Positions 14,161 to 23,425 are shown, numbered from the stretch's first letter. The stretch: DNA of 33,747 bases from an uncultured Pelagibacteraceae bacterium (GCA_902556265.1 CACDVM010000008.1:1-33747); one strand, 5' to 3'. The notes: generated by a model not told the origin, from the letters alone. Program-made: numbers and translations.

Positions 14161-14184
14161 TAAAATTATTTAGTTATTTGGTAA

Positions 14185-14952
14185 CTATCTTCTTGCTGTG
14201 CTACCAGAAACTGCAGCAGCCCAGATTACTAGACCAAATGCAATTTTATTAATAAAGTCAGCTAAGTTGTAAACAACGTTAAGTGAGTTAGCGTCTACAC
14301 CACCTGTTAGGTAACCAAATACATAACCTAGTGGGTAAATTGCCCAACCTACTGTAACAATCATTCTCATCGCACCAAAAGCAGTAACAAGAGCTTTGTT
14401 TCCACTTTTAGAAGCAGCTTTTCCAGCTTCACCTGAGAATATTTCATAAAGAATGTATACCCAACCTGCCATACCGATTACAAAACCAAGTGTAGCATTG
14501 ATGTATCCAGCTTCTCCTAAATATCCACCGATTAACATTACTAATGAACCAATTAACAATCTCCAGAAAATTCCAGAGTTTGCTTTTCTTACAGCTACTA
14601 GAATTAAATAGAACTCTATCATCTGTAATGGCACAGTAATTAACCAGTCAATATATCTATATACTGTTGGTGAATCGCCAGTTGATACCCATACATCTCT
14701 CATGTACATGTAATGGATAAAAGCAATACCAGTTACTAGACCAGCTACTGTTACTGATGTTTTCCATGCTGGATTTACAGAACTTCTTTCCATGAAGAAG
14801 AATGCTGTAGCAGCCAACATACCCATTGAAATTACCCAAAAGGAAATTCCAACAAAGTCATCTTGAGCTAACATCGCGGTCTCTGCGTTTGCTACACCTG
14901 TAACACCCATTAGGGCGACAGCTGTAAGAGCAAACAGTTTAAGTTTTTTCAT
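14185..14952 (-). CDS. Proteorhodopsin, predicted blue-absorbing proton pump
   Basis: A 255-residue seven-helix microbial rhodopsin with a signal peptide (residues 1-23). The pump residues are all present: His80 in FIHYMYMRDVW, Asp102 as proton acceptor (RYIDWL), Glu113 as proton donor (IEFYLIL) and the retinal Schiff-base Lys236 (FINKIAFG). The tuning position, equivalent to residue 105 of green proteorhodopsin, is Gln110 (VPLQMIE), which predicts blue absorption suited to open-ocean light. It pumps protons outward to supply proton motive force when carbon is scarce. A GAGGGAG ribosome site precedes the ATG, a strong terminator follows, and a ferredoxin/reductase pair lies downstream, an arrangement known from SAR11. 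No retinal synthesis genes are in the window. Confidence 0.97.
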   Translation of the reverse strand: MKKLKLFALTAVALMGVTGVANAETAMLAQDDFVGISFWVISMGMLAATAFFFMERSSVNPAWKTSVTVAGLVTGIAFIHYMYMRDVWVSTGDSPTVYRYIDWLITVPLQMIEFYLILVAVRKANSGIFWRLLIGSLVMLIGGYLGEAGYINATLGFVIGMAGWVYILYEIFSGEAGKAASKSGNKALVTAFGAMRMIVTVGWAIYPLGYVFGYLTGGVDANSLNVVYNLADFINKIAFGLVIWAAAVSGSTARR

Positions 14953-14987
14953 AAAAAACTCCCTCTTTAGTTAGTTTTTACTTGTTT

Positions 14988-15001
14988 AGTTTATATAAAC
15001 T
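14988..15001. promoter_or_regulatory. 14-bp perfect palindrome in the proteorhodopsin upstream region
   Basis: AGTTTATATAAACT is its own reverse complement and lies 36 bases before the rhodopsin ATG. Its TATATA core could be the -10 element on the minus strand. A further inverted repeat, GGTTTA and TAAACC (15003-15022), lies just beyond. The rest of the 215-base divergent gap to prpE holds only the prpE promoter candidate. Confidence 0.4.
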
Positions 15002-15091
15002 AGGTTTAACTTTCGCTAAACCAAGATTGAGCGTTAAATAGCAAATTAAAACACTTTATTGAAGACTTAATTGTGGTTAATTTACATTGAT

Positions 15092-15120
15092 TTTACTAAC
15101 TTTTTAAAATTAAATACAAT
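15092..15120 (+). promoter_or_regulatory. Candidate promoter of prpE
   Basis: TTTACT at 15092-15097 and TACAAT at 15115-15120 are separated by 17 bases. The leader to the ATG at 15168 would be about 40 bases. In such AT-rich DNA a chance match is possible. Confidence 0.38.
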
Positions 15121-15167
15121 TTATAAGTTAAAAATCAAAAAAAGAGCAATATCGAATCAAATTTTAA

Positions 15168-17069
15168 ATGTCAGATAAATTTAATAAAATCTACGATCAA
15201 TCAATAAATAATCCAGAAAAATTTTGGAGTGATGCATCAAATGATATTTTTTGGTTTAAGAAACCAACTAAGATTTTAAATAAATCAAACCCTCCTTTCT
15301 ATAAGTGGTTCGAGGACGGAGTAACAAACACCTGTTACAACGCATTAGATATTCATATTGATCAAGGAAATGGAAAAAGAACTGCACTAATATACGACAG
15401 TCCAATTACAGGAAACAAAAAAAAATTTACATATGAAGAGTTAAGATCAAAAGTTTCAAAATTTGCTGGAGCTCTTAAAGATCAAGGTGTTGTTAAAGGA
15501 GATAGAGTAATCATTTATATGCCCATGATACCAGAAGCGGTAGTAGCTATGCTCGCTTGTGCAAGAATAGGTGCAATACACTCAGTGGTTTTTGGAGGAT
15601 TTGCTTCTAACGAGCTTGCTAGTAGAATTGATGACAGTAAAGCAAAAGTATTAGTCACAGCTTCATGTGGTTTCGAACCTGGAAGAACAGTTGAGTACAA
15701 GCCTTTAGTAGATGAAGCTATTAAACAAGCCAAACATAAAATTGATAAGATGATTTTATTTCAAAGACCGGGTCATGAAGTTAAATTAAATGCTCCTAAA
15801 GAAGTTAGTTGGGAAGAAGTTGTTTCAACAGCAAAAGAAATTGATTGTGTTGAAATGAATTCAAATGAATTTGCTTATATACTTTATACTTCAGGAACTA
15901 CTGGAACCCCAAAAGGAATTGTAAGAGATATTGGAGGTCATATCGTTGCATTAAAATGGACAATGAAAAATATATATAACATAGATGAGGGTGACATATG
16001 GTGGTCTGCAAGTGATATTGGTTGGATAGTTGGACACTCCTATATTGTTTATGCACCACTGTTTAAAGGTTGTACAACTGTAATGTTTGAAGGTAAGCCA
16101 GTTGGAACACCAGATGCTGGTGCCTTTTGGAAAATAATATCTGACTACAAAGTAAAGTCTTTGTTCACAGCTCCAACAGCATTTAGAGCAATTAAAAAAG
16201 AAGACCCTGAAGGAAAGTTTTTTTCTAAATATGATTTAAGTGAGTTTGAAAGTCTTTTTCTTGCAGGTGAGAGAGCAGACCCAGATACAATTAAATGGGC
16301 TGAAAATCTTTTAAAGGTTCCAGTAATTGACCACTGGTGGCAGACAGAAACGAGTTGGGCAATAAGTTCAAATTGTACAGGTATTGAAATGATGAAAACT
16401 AAATATGGGTCTGCATGTAAAGCCGTTCCAGGTTATGACGTAAAAATTATCAAGTCAGATCAAACTTTAGCCAAACCAAATGAAATGGGAGATATCGTAG
16501 TTAAACTTCCTCTTCCTCCAGGAACCTTTCCTACTCTATGGAATGCCGATCAAAGATATAAAGAAAATTATATGTCAAATTATGAAGGTTATTATCAAAC
16601 TTATGATGCGGGTCATATAGATGAGGATGGATATATTTGGATTATGTCTAGAACAGATGACATAATAAATGTTGCCGGTCATAGATTATCAACTGGAGCT
16701 ATTGAAGAAGTTTTATCTGAACATCAATCAGTTGCTGAGTGTGCAGTTCTTGGAATTGCAGATAAATTGAAAGGACAATTGCCAATTGGATTAGTAGTAT
16801 TAAAAGCAGGTGTAGATAAAAATAATGAGACAATCTCTAAAGAATGCATTCAAATGGTACGAGATAAAATCGGTCCTGTAGCGGCATTTAAGGTTGCGAT
16901 AGTAATTAAAAGACTTCCAAAAACAAGATCAGGAAAAATTTTAAGGGGAACTATTAGAAAAATTGCTGATAACGTTGAATATAAAATGCCCCCAACTATT
17001 GATGATCCCACAATTCTTGATGAGATTAAACAAGACTTGATTGAGAACAAAATATTAAATAATGGTTAA
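15168..17069 (+). CDS. prpE: Propionyl-CoA synthetase (acetyl-CoA synthetase family)
   Basis: A 633-residue acyl-adenylate-forming enzyme. ATP-binding motif YTSGTTGTPKG is near residue 240, followed by WWSASDIGWIVGHSYIVYAPL, FTAPTAFRAIKKEDPEG, LAGERADP and DHWWQTETSW, a combination typical of PrpE. The hinge motif RTDDIINVAGHRLSTG and the catalytic C-terminal lysine in TRSGKILRG are intact. It converts propionate (and probably acetate) with ATP and CoA to the acyl-CoA. No methylcitrate-cycle or methylmalonyl genes are nearby, so the downstream route is not visible. Its end overlaps the SMR transporter start by 8 bases. Acetyl-CoA synthetase is the alternative reading. Confidence 0.85.
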   Translation: MSDKFNKIYDQSINNPEKFWSDASNDIFWFKKPTKILNKSNPPFYKWFEDGVTNTCYNALDIHIDQGNGKRTALIYDSPITGNKKKFTYEELRSKVSKFAGALKDQGVVKGDRVIIYMPMIPEAVVAMLACARIGAIHSVVFGGFASNELASRIDDSKAKVLVTASCGFEPGRTVEYKPLVDEAIKQAKHKIDKMILFQRPGHEVKLNAPKEVSWEEVVSTAKEIDCVEMNSNEFAYILYTSGTTGTPKGIVRDIGGHIVALKWTMKNIYNIDEGDIWWSASDIGWIVGHSYIVYAPLFKGCTTVMFEGKPVGTPDAGAFWKIISDYKVKSLFTAPTAFRAIKKEDPEGKFFSKYDLSEFESLFLAGERADPDTIKWAENLLKVPVIDHWWQTETSWAISSNCTGIEMMKTKYGSACKAVPGYDVKIIKSDQTLAKPNEMGDIVVKLPLPPGTFPTLWNADQRYKENYMSNYEGYYQTYDAGHIDEDGYIWIMSRTDDIINVAGHRLSTGAIEEVLSEHQSVAECAVLGIADKLKGQLPIGLVVLKAGVDKNNETISKECIQMVRDKIGPVAAFKVAIVIKRLPKTRSGKILRGTIRKIADNVEYKMPPTIDDPTILDEIKQDLIENKILNNG

Positions 17070-17394
17070 AACGTATTCCTTTTTGCTAATCGCTATATTT
17101 TGTGAAGTAGCTGGAACAATGTTGCTTCCAGTATCACAAAACTTTACAAAGATTATTCCTACTGTTTGTCTCACAATATTTTATCTTGTATCATTTTATT
17201 TGATGACTTTTGTTATGGATAAACTTCCAATAGCAATCGTATATGCTACTTGGAGTGGACTAGGTGTTTTTACAATCGCAATACTTGGGTATTTCTTTTT
17301 TAAACAAACTTTAGCTTGGCAAGCAATTGCTGGATTATTCCTAATTGTTATTGGGGTAATTCTTGTAAATAGTTTTACAGGAAAGCTTAATTAA
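17062..17394 (+). CDS. Small multidrug resistance (SMR) family transporter
   Basis: A 110-residue protein with four transmembrane helices. The essential membrane glutamate is Glu15 in the FCEVAGTM motif (Glu14 in EmrE), and YATWSGLG matches the helix-3 signature with its tryptophan. SMR proteins work as antiparallel dimers exchanging protons for cationic compounds, guanidinium or betaine-like osmolytes. In helix 1 the lysine usual in EmrE (TxxxK) is Pro23, which may shift specificity. It overlaps prpE by 8 bases, so it is translationally coupled to an acyl-CoA synthetase, an unusual partner. It overlaps the convergent amidohydrolase by 8 bases. Confidence 0.88.
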   Translation: MVKTYSFLLIAIFCEVAGTMLLPVSQNFTKIIPTVCLTIFYLVSFYLMTFVMDKLPIAIVYATWSGLGVFTIAILGYFFFKQTLAWQAIAGLFLIVIGVILVNSFTGKLN

Positions 17395-18694
17395 ATTCTA
17401 ACGGAGTTCCCTCAGGATCACCTAAGATTTTTCCGTCTTGCATTTTTATTTTTCCAGCAATAATTGTTAAAACAGGAGTTCCTTTAAACTCAAAGTCATT
17501 AAAAGGTGACCAACCACATTTACTTTCAATATTTTCATTTTTAATTAAAATTTTTTTATTCATGTCAACAATTGTGAAGTCCGCATCAAAGCCTTCTTTG
17601 ATAAATCCTTTATTTTTAATCCCAAAAATTTTTACTGGATTTTCACACACAAGACTCACTAATTGATTAAGAGATAATTTTCCATCATTAATGTGATTTA
17701 ACATTATTGGCATAAGAGTTTGAACGCCCGGCATTCCTGATGGTGAATTAGGATATTCTTTATCTTTATTTGCTTTGAGATGAGGAGCGTGATCTGAACC
17801 AATGGTATCATTCAGATTATGTTTAACAGCAAACCACAATCTATCATAATGAGATTTGTCTCTGATAGGTGGATTCATTTGAGCATAAGTTCCAAGTTTA
17901 TCATAACAATCAGGTGCATAGATTGTTAAATGTTGTGGAGTAATTTCAAAAGTAATATTCCCTTTATGTTGCGATAAAAAATCTATTTCTTGTTTTGTAG
18001 TTATGTGAAGAATGTGAGCTTTTTTATTATAACGCTCAGCAATTCTTACTATTCTTCTTGTAGAGGAAATTGCACATTCATCACTTCTCCAAATTGGATG
18101 GGAATGTACATCCTTATCTTTAATCAATTTTTTATTTCTATTTAAAATTTCCTCATCCTCAGAGTGAACTGCAACAACTTTTGAGCTATTTTGAAATACT
18201 TTTTCTATATCTTTTTCATCTGCAACTAATAAATTTCCAGTTGAGGAGCCTGCAAAAAGTTTAATTCCACAACATCCCTCTAAATTTTTTAATTCTGCTA
18301 ACTCATTTACATTGTTGGCTGTAGCTCCAAAATAAAAAGCATAATTACAATACATTCTATTTTTTGCGAGATCCAATTTTCTTTGAAATTCTTTTTTATT
18401 TGAGGTTGGTGGATTAGTATTTGGCATTTCAAATACGGCTGTTATACCTCCAGCAACTGCAGCTCTACTTCCAGAATAAAGGTCTTCTGTATCTGTAGAT
18501 CCTGGTTCTCTAAAATGAGTTTGAGTATCTATACAACCAGGTAAAACAATTTGTTTTTTGGCATCATAAACTTCTTTCGCCTCTTCTGAAATTTCACCAA
18601 TCTTTAAAATTTTGCCATCTTTAACAGCTATATCTTTAACTTCTAGCTTTTCATTAATATAGCATTGTCCGTTTTTAATTATTAGATCTAACAT
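17387..18694 (-). CDS. pyrC: Dihydroorotase-type amidohydrolase
   Basis: A 435-residue cyclic amidohydrolase. LPGCIDTQTHFREPG provides the HxH zinc ligands and carbamoyl-aspartate-binding arginine. MPNTNPPT is the dihydroorotase signature. GIKLFAGSSTG carries the lysine that is carboxylated in class I enzymes, and GSDHAPH the last metal ligand. It interconverts carbamoyl-aspartate and dihydroorotate in pyrimidine synthesis. Allantoinase and dihydropyrimidinase are relatives, but the REPG and PNTNPP motifs favour dihydroorotase. It is divergent from ygfZ, with a 43-base gap that contains a TATAAT for ygfZ (18721-18726). Confidence 0.84.
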   Translation of the reverse strand: MLDLIIKNGQCYINEKLEVKDIAVKDGKILKIGEISEEAKEVYDAKKQIVLPGCIDTQTHFREPGSTDTEDLYSGSRAAVAGGITAVFEMPNTNPPTSNKKEFQRKLDLAKNRMYCNYAFYFGATANNVNELAELKNLEGCCGIKLFAGSSTGNLLVADEKDIEKVFQNSSKVVAVHSEDEEILNRNKKLIKDKDVHSHPIWRSDECAISSTRRIVRIAERYNKKAHILHITTKQEIDFLSQHKGNITFEITPQHLTIYAPDCYDKLGTYAQMNPPIRDKSHYDRLWFAVKHNLNDTIGSDHAPHLKANKDKEYPNSPSGMPGVQTLMPIMLNHINDGKLSLNQLVSLVCENPVKIFGIKNKGFIKEGFDADFTIVDMNKKILIKNENIESKCGWSPFNDFEFKGTPVLTIIAGKIKMQDGKILGDPEGTPLEFN

Positions 18695-18737
18695 TTATGA
18701 AAAAAGTTATTATATTAAAATATAATATCAATCAATT

Positions 18738-19625
18738 ATGAATAACAATGTTTATATATTAGAAGATAGATCCATACTTTATATAAATGGAGAAGATTCT
18801 AAAGATTTTTTACAAAACTTAATTAGTAATGACATCAATAAAGTTACAGAAAATTCAAGCTGTTTTGCTTCTTTGCTAACTCCGCAAGGTAAGTTTCTTT
18901 ATGAATTCATAATTGTAAAACACAAATCTGGTTATTTTATTGACTGTGAAAAATCTCAATCAGAGGAAATATTTAAACAATTTAGTCTTTATAAAATTAG
19001 ATCAAAAGTAGAAATATTAAATTTAAGTAATGAATTTGTAGTTGCAAGCTTTGGATATGAAAAATTTCTATCAATTGATGGCTCAAAAGATAACTTGGGT
19101 TTTACTTTTAAATATAGGGAGGACCCAATAATTTTAGATCCGAGAAATAAAAATTTGGGTGCAAGGCTTATTATAAATTTAGAAAAACTTTATTTGTCAC
19201 TAAAAAGATTAAACCTTAAGGACGATAAAGTTGAGAACTATTATCTTCAAAGCCATAAGCTTGGCATAGTACCCAAAAACTTAAATAAATTACAAAATAA
19301 ATTATTTGGTATTGAATGTAATTTTGAAGAACTTAATGGAATTGATTTTAAAAAAGGTTGTTATGTTGGACAAGAAAACACGGCTAGAATTAAATTAAAA
19401 AATAAACTTTCAAAAAGATTACTGCCGATTGAGATTATTAATGGGAAACTATTTGAAGACGAAAAAATCTATAGTAATGAAGTTGAGATTGGGAAAATTC
19501 TAATTAATGAAGAATACCCCTTCGCGTTAATCAAATTTTTAGATAAAAACTTTGATAAAAAACAGATATTCATAAGTGAAAATGGAACATTTAAAGTTCT
19601 CGTACCCGAATGGCTTAAAATTTAA
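18738..19625 (+). CDS. ygfZ: YgfZ/GcvT-like folate-binding protein for Fe-S cluster maintenance
   Basis: A 295-residue member of the YgfZ family. The signature KKGCYVGQE is present at about residue 210 and contains the conserved cysteine. The N-terminal DFLQNLISNDI and SLLTPQGKFLYEF match the tetrahydrofolate-binding GcvT fold. YgfZ (IBA57) supports folate-dependent repair or assembly of Fe-S enzymes such as MiaB. The quinolinate synthase encoded just downstream is a 4Fe-4S enzyme, but co-location may be chance. The short 5' leader follows a -10 sequence at 18721-18726. Confidence 0.88.
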   Translation: MNNNVYILEDRSILYINGEDSKDFLQNLISNDINKVTENSSCFASLLTPQGKFLYEFIIVKHKSGYFIDCEKSQSEEIFKQFSLYKIRSKVEILNLSNEFVVASFGYEKFLSIDGSKDNLGFTFKYREDPIILDPRNKNLGARLIINLEKLYLSLKRLNLKDDKVENYYLQSHKLGIVPKNLNKLQNKLFGIECNFEELNGIDFKKGCYVGQENTARIKLKNKLSKRLLPIEIINGKLFEDEKIYSNEVEIGKILINEEYPFALIKFLDKNFDKKQIFISENGTFKVLVPEWLKI

Positions 19626-19630
19626 GTATT

Positions 19631-19716
19631 TGGTGCGGCCAGAGAGACTCGAACTCTCATGGACTAGGTCCACACGGCCCTCAACCGTGCCTGTCTACCA
19701 ATTTCAGCATGGCCGC
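19631..19716 (-). tRNA. tRNA-Leu (anticodon GAG)
   Basis: On the minus strand an 86-base class II tRNA folds completely. The acceptor stem is GCGGCCA/TGGCCGC with an A discriminator and encoded CCA. The D-arm is CTG...CAG with GGTAGA. The anticodon stem CACGG/CCGTG has loop TTGAGGG (anticodon GAG). The long variable arm is TGGAC-CTA-GTCCA, and the T-arm GAGAG-TTCGAGT-CTCTC. It reads CUC/CUU leucine codons. Confidence 0.97.
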
Positions 19717-19772
19717 AATTATGACCCACATTAAATCAATGACAAGCAGGTTTCAAATTGATAAATTTTATT

Positions 19773-20762
19773 ATGGAATTTACACAAGAAGTAAAACAAA
19801 CAACTGATCCAATTTATAAAAAGATTTCTAAAGTAATGCCAGAAATCGAGTGGTCGGTGCATGCTCCATATATTCACAAAATCAATAAGTTAAAAAAAGA
19901 GAAGAATGCAGTTATTCTTGCTCATAATTATCAAACACCAGAAATTTATCATGGCATTGCAGATTTTTCAGCTGACTCTTTAGCGCTTGCAGTAGAAGCA
20001 TCAAAAACTTCTGCTGACATAATTGTAATGGCTGGAGTCCACTTTATGGCTGAAACGGCAAAATTAATGAGTCCAAATAAAAAAGTTTTATTACCAGATA
20101 TGAAAGCTGGTTGTTCTTTATCTTCATCAATAACTGGTAAAGATGTTAGATTGCTTAAAAAAAAATACCCAGGTGTTCCAGTAGTATCTTATGTTAATAC
20201 ATCAGCCGACGTTAAGGCTGAGACAGATGTCTGTTGTACTTCTGCAAATGCTGTAAAAATTGTTAAATCATTAGGAGTAAAAAAAGTAATTTTTTTACCA
20301 GATGATTACCTTGCAAAATATGTTGCATCACAGACTGAAGTTGAAATAATTTCATGGAAAGGAATTTGTATTGTTCACGATCAATTTAATGAAAATGAAA
20401 TAAATAATATTAGAAAAAATAATCCTGGAATAAAAATAATTGCACACCCAGAGTGTCCACCTGATGTTATTAAGGCTAGCGATTTTGCGGGATCAACTTC
20501 TGGTATGATTAACTATGTAAGAAATAATCAGCCCAAAAAAGTGATGATGGTTACTGAGTGTTCAATGAGTGATAATATACAAGTAGAAAATCCAAATGTA
20601 GAATTTATTAGGCCATGTAATATGTGTCCTCACATGAAAAAAATTACTTTGCCAAAAATCTTAGACTGTTTGGAAAATGAAACTGGTGAAATTATAATGG
20701 ATAAGAAGACAATAGATAAAGCAAGATTATCAGTTGAAAAAATGGTTGCTATCGGTAGATAA
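19773..20762 (+). CDS. nadA: Quinolinate synthase
   Basis: A 329-residue NadA. AHNYQTPEIYHGIADFSADSL is shown here by its key parts AHNYQ and ADFSADSLALA, the substrate-pocket start. Cluster cysteines are Cys114 (KAGCSLSS), Cys199 (WKGICIVHDQF) and Cys285 in the PCNMCPHMK segment. TECSM and AHPECP are further family motifs. It condenses iminoaspartate with dihydroxyacetone phosphate to quinolinate using a 4Fe-4S cluster. The ATG at 19773 is preferred to a TTG at 19758. It is 6 bases from nadC, clearly one operon. Confidence 0.95.
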   Translation: MEFTQEVKQTTDPIYKKISKVMPEIEWSVHAPYIHKINKLKKEKNAVILAHNYQTPEIYHGIADFSADSLALAVEASKTSADIIVMAGVHFMAETAKLMSPNKKVLLPDMKAGCSLSSSITGKDVRLLKKKYPGVPVVSYVNTSADVKAETDVCCTSANAVKIVKSLGVKKVIFLPDDYLAKYVASQTEVEIISWKGICIVHDQFNENEINNIRKNNPGIKIIAHPECPPDVIKASDFAGSTSGMINYVRNNQPKKVMMVTECSMSDNIQVENPNVEFIRPCNMCPHMKKITLPKILDCLENETGEIIMDKKTIDKARLSVEKMVAIGR

Positions 20763-20768
20763 TCATTT

Positions 20769-21602
20769 GTGTCAAAAATTAAATTAAGTGAAAATTTTAT
20801 AAAAAATACTGTTAAGCTAGCACTTAACGAGGATTTGTACCCATCTGGAGATATAACTTCCGATTTAATTGAAAATAATAAAATAATTAGAGTTAAATTA
20901 ATTTCTAATGAGAATGCAGTTATAGGTGGTTTGCGGTTTGCAAAGTATGCTTTTGCTTTGATTGATAATAAAATTAAATTTATTACTAAAAAAAAAGATG
21001 GTTCTTTTGTAAAAAAAAATTCTTTAATTGCTACTATTAAAGGTAAAGCTAAGAATATATTGATTGCAGAAAGAGTTGCTTTAAATTTTTTATCACACAT
21101 TTCAGGTATAGCTACTAAAACAAATCAATTTGTAAAATTAGTAGGAAAAAATTGTAAAATCTGCTGTACAAGAAAAACAATTCCCAATTTAAGAGTTATT
21201 CAAAAATATGCCGTAAAATTAGGAGGAGGAACAAATCATAGATTTAATTTAAGTGATGAGTTTTTAATTAAAGATAATCATGTTGCTAGTTCAGATTTAA
21301 GAAAATTAGTATCTTTAGCAATTAAAAAGAAAAAAGGTAAAAAAATTACAGTTGAAGTTGATAATTTAAAACAACTTAAAAAAATAATAGGCCTTAAATT
21401 TAATACTATACTTTTTGACAATATGACTGTTCAAAATCTTAGAAAAGGTATTAAACTTTCAAAAAAATATTATGAGACAGAAGCCTCAGGAAACATTAAT
21501 CTAAAAAGAGTTAAATCAGTTGCTGCAACTGGTGTTGATAGAATTTCTATTGGAAGTATTACACATAGCGCCTCAGCTATAGATCTAAAATTAGAGATTT
21601 AA
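20769..21602 (+). CDS. nadC: Nicotinate-nucleotide pyrophosphorylase (quinolinate phosphoribosyltransferase)
   Basis: A 277-residue NadC starting at a GTG codon. The motifs NEDLYPSGDITSD, AERVALNFLSHISGIAT, CTRKTIPNLR followed by KYAVKLGGGTNHR, LIKDNHV and TGVDRISIGSITHS are all intact and include the arginines and lysines that bind quinolinate and PRPP. It converts quinolinate plus PRPP to nicotinate mononucleotide, the step after NadA. The stop overlaps the convergent MazG-like gene by 4 bases. nadB (aspartate oxidase) is not in this operon. Confidence 0.95.
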   Translation: MSKIKLSENFIKNTVKLALNEDLYPSGDITSDLIENNKIIRVKLISNENAVIGGLRFAKYAFALIDNKIKFITKKKDGSFVKKNSLIATIKGKAKNILIAERVALNFLSHISGIATKTNQFVKLVGKNCKICCTRKTIPNLRVIQKYAVKLGGGTNHRFNLSDEFLIKDNHVASSDLRKLVSLAIKKKKGKKITVEVDNLKQLKKIIGLKFNTILFDNMTVQNLRKGIKLSKKYYETEASGNINLKRVKSVAATGVDRISIGSITHSASAIDLKLEI

Positions 21603-21970
21603 TTTACAAATTTTGAGAGATCGGGTTTAAAATAATTAGGTCCTTTCATTACTTTGCCTGACTCATTGTAAATTGGTTTACCATTATCGTCTAATTTACT
21701 CATGTTTGAATTTTGAACTTCTTCAAAACACTTGTCTAAATCAATGCCGAAAGCATGTCCTGCACCATAAGTTACATATAAAATATCTGTAAGTGCATCA
21801 GCAACCTCTAATATATCTTTGTTTTTCATTGCATCTACTAATTCTCCTAATTCCTCTTTTATCAAATCAATCCTTAATTTATTGATTTTATCTGTACTAA
21901 ATGACGGATTATCTTTAACTTCTTGTCCAAAAGTTTTCATAAAAATTCCAACCTTACTAAAATTTGACAT
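21599..21970 (-). CDS. MazG-like nucleoside triphosphate pyrophosphohydrolase
   Basis: A 123-residue all-alpha NTP pyrophosphatase. The magnesium site is visible as KEELGELVDAM (the ExxE part) and VADALTDILYVTYG (the ExxD-like part), with LRIDLI before it, resembling the DR2231/PRA-PH branch. These enzymes remove pyrophosphate from nucleotides, in DR2231 mainly dUTP, and so clean the nucleotide pool. The C-terminal tail with GKVMKGPNYFKPDL is typical of the family. It is divergent from fumC across 66 bases. Confidence 0.82.
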   Translation of the reverse strand: MSNFSKVGIFMKTFGQEVKDNPSFSTDKINKLRIDLIKEELGELVDAMKNKDILEVADALTDILYVTYGAGHAFGIDLDKCFEEVQNSNMSKLDDNGKPIYNESGKVMKGPNYFKPDLSKFVN

Positions 21971-22036
21971 ATTGCTCCTGTAAGTTTTATATATTTAATG
22001 TATATTTATAATAATTTATTAATTACTTATTAATCA

Positions 22037-23425
22037 ATGAAATTAAGAAAAGAATTTGATAGTATTGGATCAATTAATGTGCCAAATGATAAATATTGGG
22101 GCGCTTCTACTCAAAGATCAAAAAAATATTTTAATATTGGTGAGTTTTTAGTAAGACCAGTTTTAATTAAATCAATTGCAATCATTAAGAGAGCTGCCGC
22201 TGTCATTCATGGCAAAGAAAAACAAATTTTACCACATATCTCTAGAGCTATTATCAAAGCGTCTAACGAGGTAATATCTGGTAAATTAGACGAACATTTT
22301 CCTCTTAAAGTATGGCAAACAGGTTCTGGTACCCAAACGAATATGAATGTTAATGAAGTAATTGCAAACAGAGCTATCGAAATTTTAGGTGGAAAAAAAG
22401 GATCAAAAAAACCAGTTCACCCTAACGATCATGTAAACAAATCTCAATCTACAAATGATGTATTCCCTACAGCAATGCACATAGCGATTGCTTTAGAAAC
22501 AAAAAATAAACTATTACCCTCACTTGAATTATTAAATAAAGAACTAAAAAAAAAAGTTTCACAATTTAAAAATATTGTCAAAGTAGGCAGAACTCATCTT
22601 CAAGATGCAACCCCTTTGTCTTTGGGACAGGAATTTTCTGGTTATCAATCTCAATTAAATGATTGTATTTTAAGAATTAAAAATGCCTTAAAAGAAATTT
22701 ACTTTTTAGCACAAGGGGGGACTGCTGTTGGAACTGGAATTAATAGTAGAAAAGGTTTTGATAAAAAAATCATCAATGAGATAAAAAAAATCACTAAATT
22801 GCCTTTTAAACCAACAAAAAACAAATTTGCAGCTTTAGCAGCTCACGATGAAATAGTTAATTTTTCAGGTACATTAAATACTACAGCGGTGAGCTTGATG
22901 AAAATTGCGAATGATATTAGATTTTTAGGTTCAGGACCAAGAGCTGGTTATGGTGAATTATTATTGCCAGCTAATGAACCAGGTTCATCAATAATGCCAG
23001 GCAAGGTAAACCCCACACAATCGGAGGCTGTAACAATGGTTTGCGTAAAAGTTATTGGGAATCATAATGGAATTACGATGGCTGGATCTCATGGGCATTT
23101 TGAATTAAATGTTTTTAAACCATTAATTGCTCATAACATTTTACAATCAATTGATTTACTTGCTGACAGCACTAAAAACTTTTCTCTTTATTGTATTAAG
23201 GGAATAAAAGCAGATAAGAATAAAATAAAAGATTATCTAGATAATTCATTGATGCTAGTTACCGCTCTTGCTCCTCATATTGGATATGATAACTCAGCAA
23301 AAATTGCAAAAACTGCGCTCAAAAACAAAACAACTTTGAAAGAAGAAGCATTAAAAACAGGATTAATCAGTGAAAAAGATTATGAAAAGATTGTAAATCC
23401 CAAAAAAATGATTCACCCTGAATAA
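22037..23425 (+). CDS. fumC: Fumarate hydratase, class II
   Basis: A 462-residue FumC. WGASTQRS near the N-terminus, [46 protein letters not shown] and the mobile-loop signature [13 protein letters not shown], with the catalytic serine, are all present. It hydrates fumarate to malate in the TCA cycle without an iron-sulfur cluster. A TATAAT at 22007-22012 is a plausible -10. The last 13 bases overlap the convergent AsmA-like gene. Length and motifs are normal. Confidence 0.96.
   Translation: MKLRKEFDSIGSINVPNDKYWGASTQRSKKYFNIGEFLVRPVLIKSIAIIKRAAAVIHGKEKQILPHISRAIIKASNEVISGKLDEHFPLKVWQTGSGTQTNMNVNEVIANRAIEILGGKKGSKKPVHPNDHVNKSQSTNDVFPTAMHIAIALETKNKLLPSLELLNKELKKKVSQFKNIVKVGRTHLQDATPLSLGQEFSGYQSQLNDCILRIKNALKEIYFLAQGGTAVGTGINSRKGFDKKIINEIKKITKLPFKPTKNKFAALAAHDEIVNFSGTLNTTAVSLMKIANDIRFLGSGPRAGYGELLLPANEPGSSIMPGKVNPTQSEAVTMVCVKVIGNHNGITMAGSHGHFELNVFKPLIAHNILQSIDLLADSTKNFSLYCIKGIKADKNKIKDYLDNSLMLVTALAPHIGYDNSAKIAKTALKNKTTLKEEALKTGLISEKDYEKIVNPKKMIHPE

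Noticed and set aside
20630..21100. Minus-strand ORF of 156 codons across the nadA/nadC junction
   Set aside because: It is antisense to two clear NAD genes, with no ribosome site or family motif; its Phe/Leu-rich composition is the mirror of AT-rich coding sequence.
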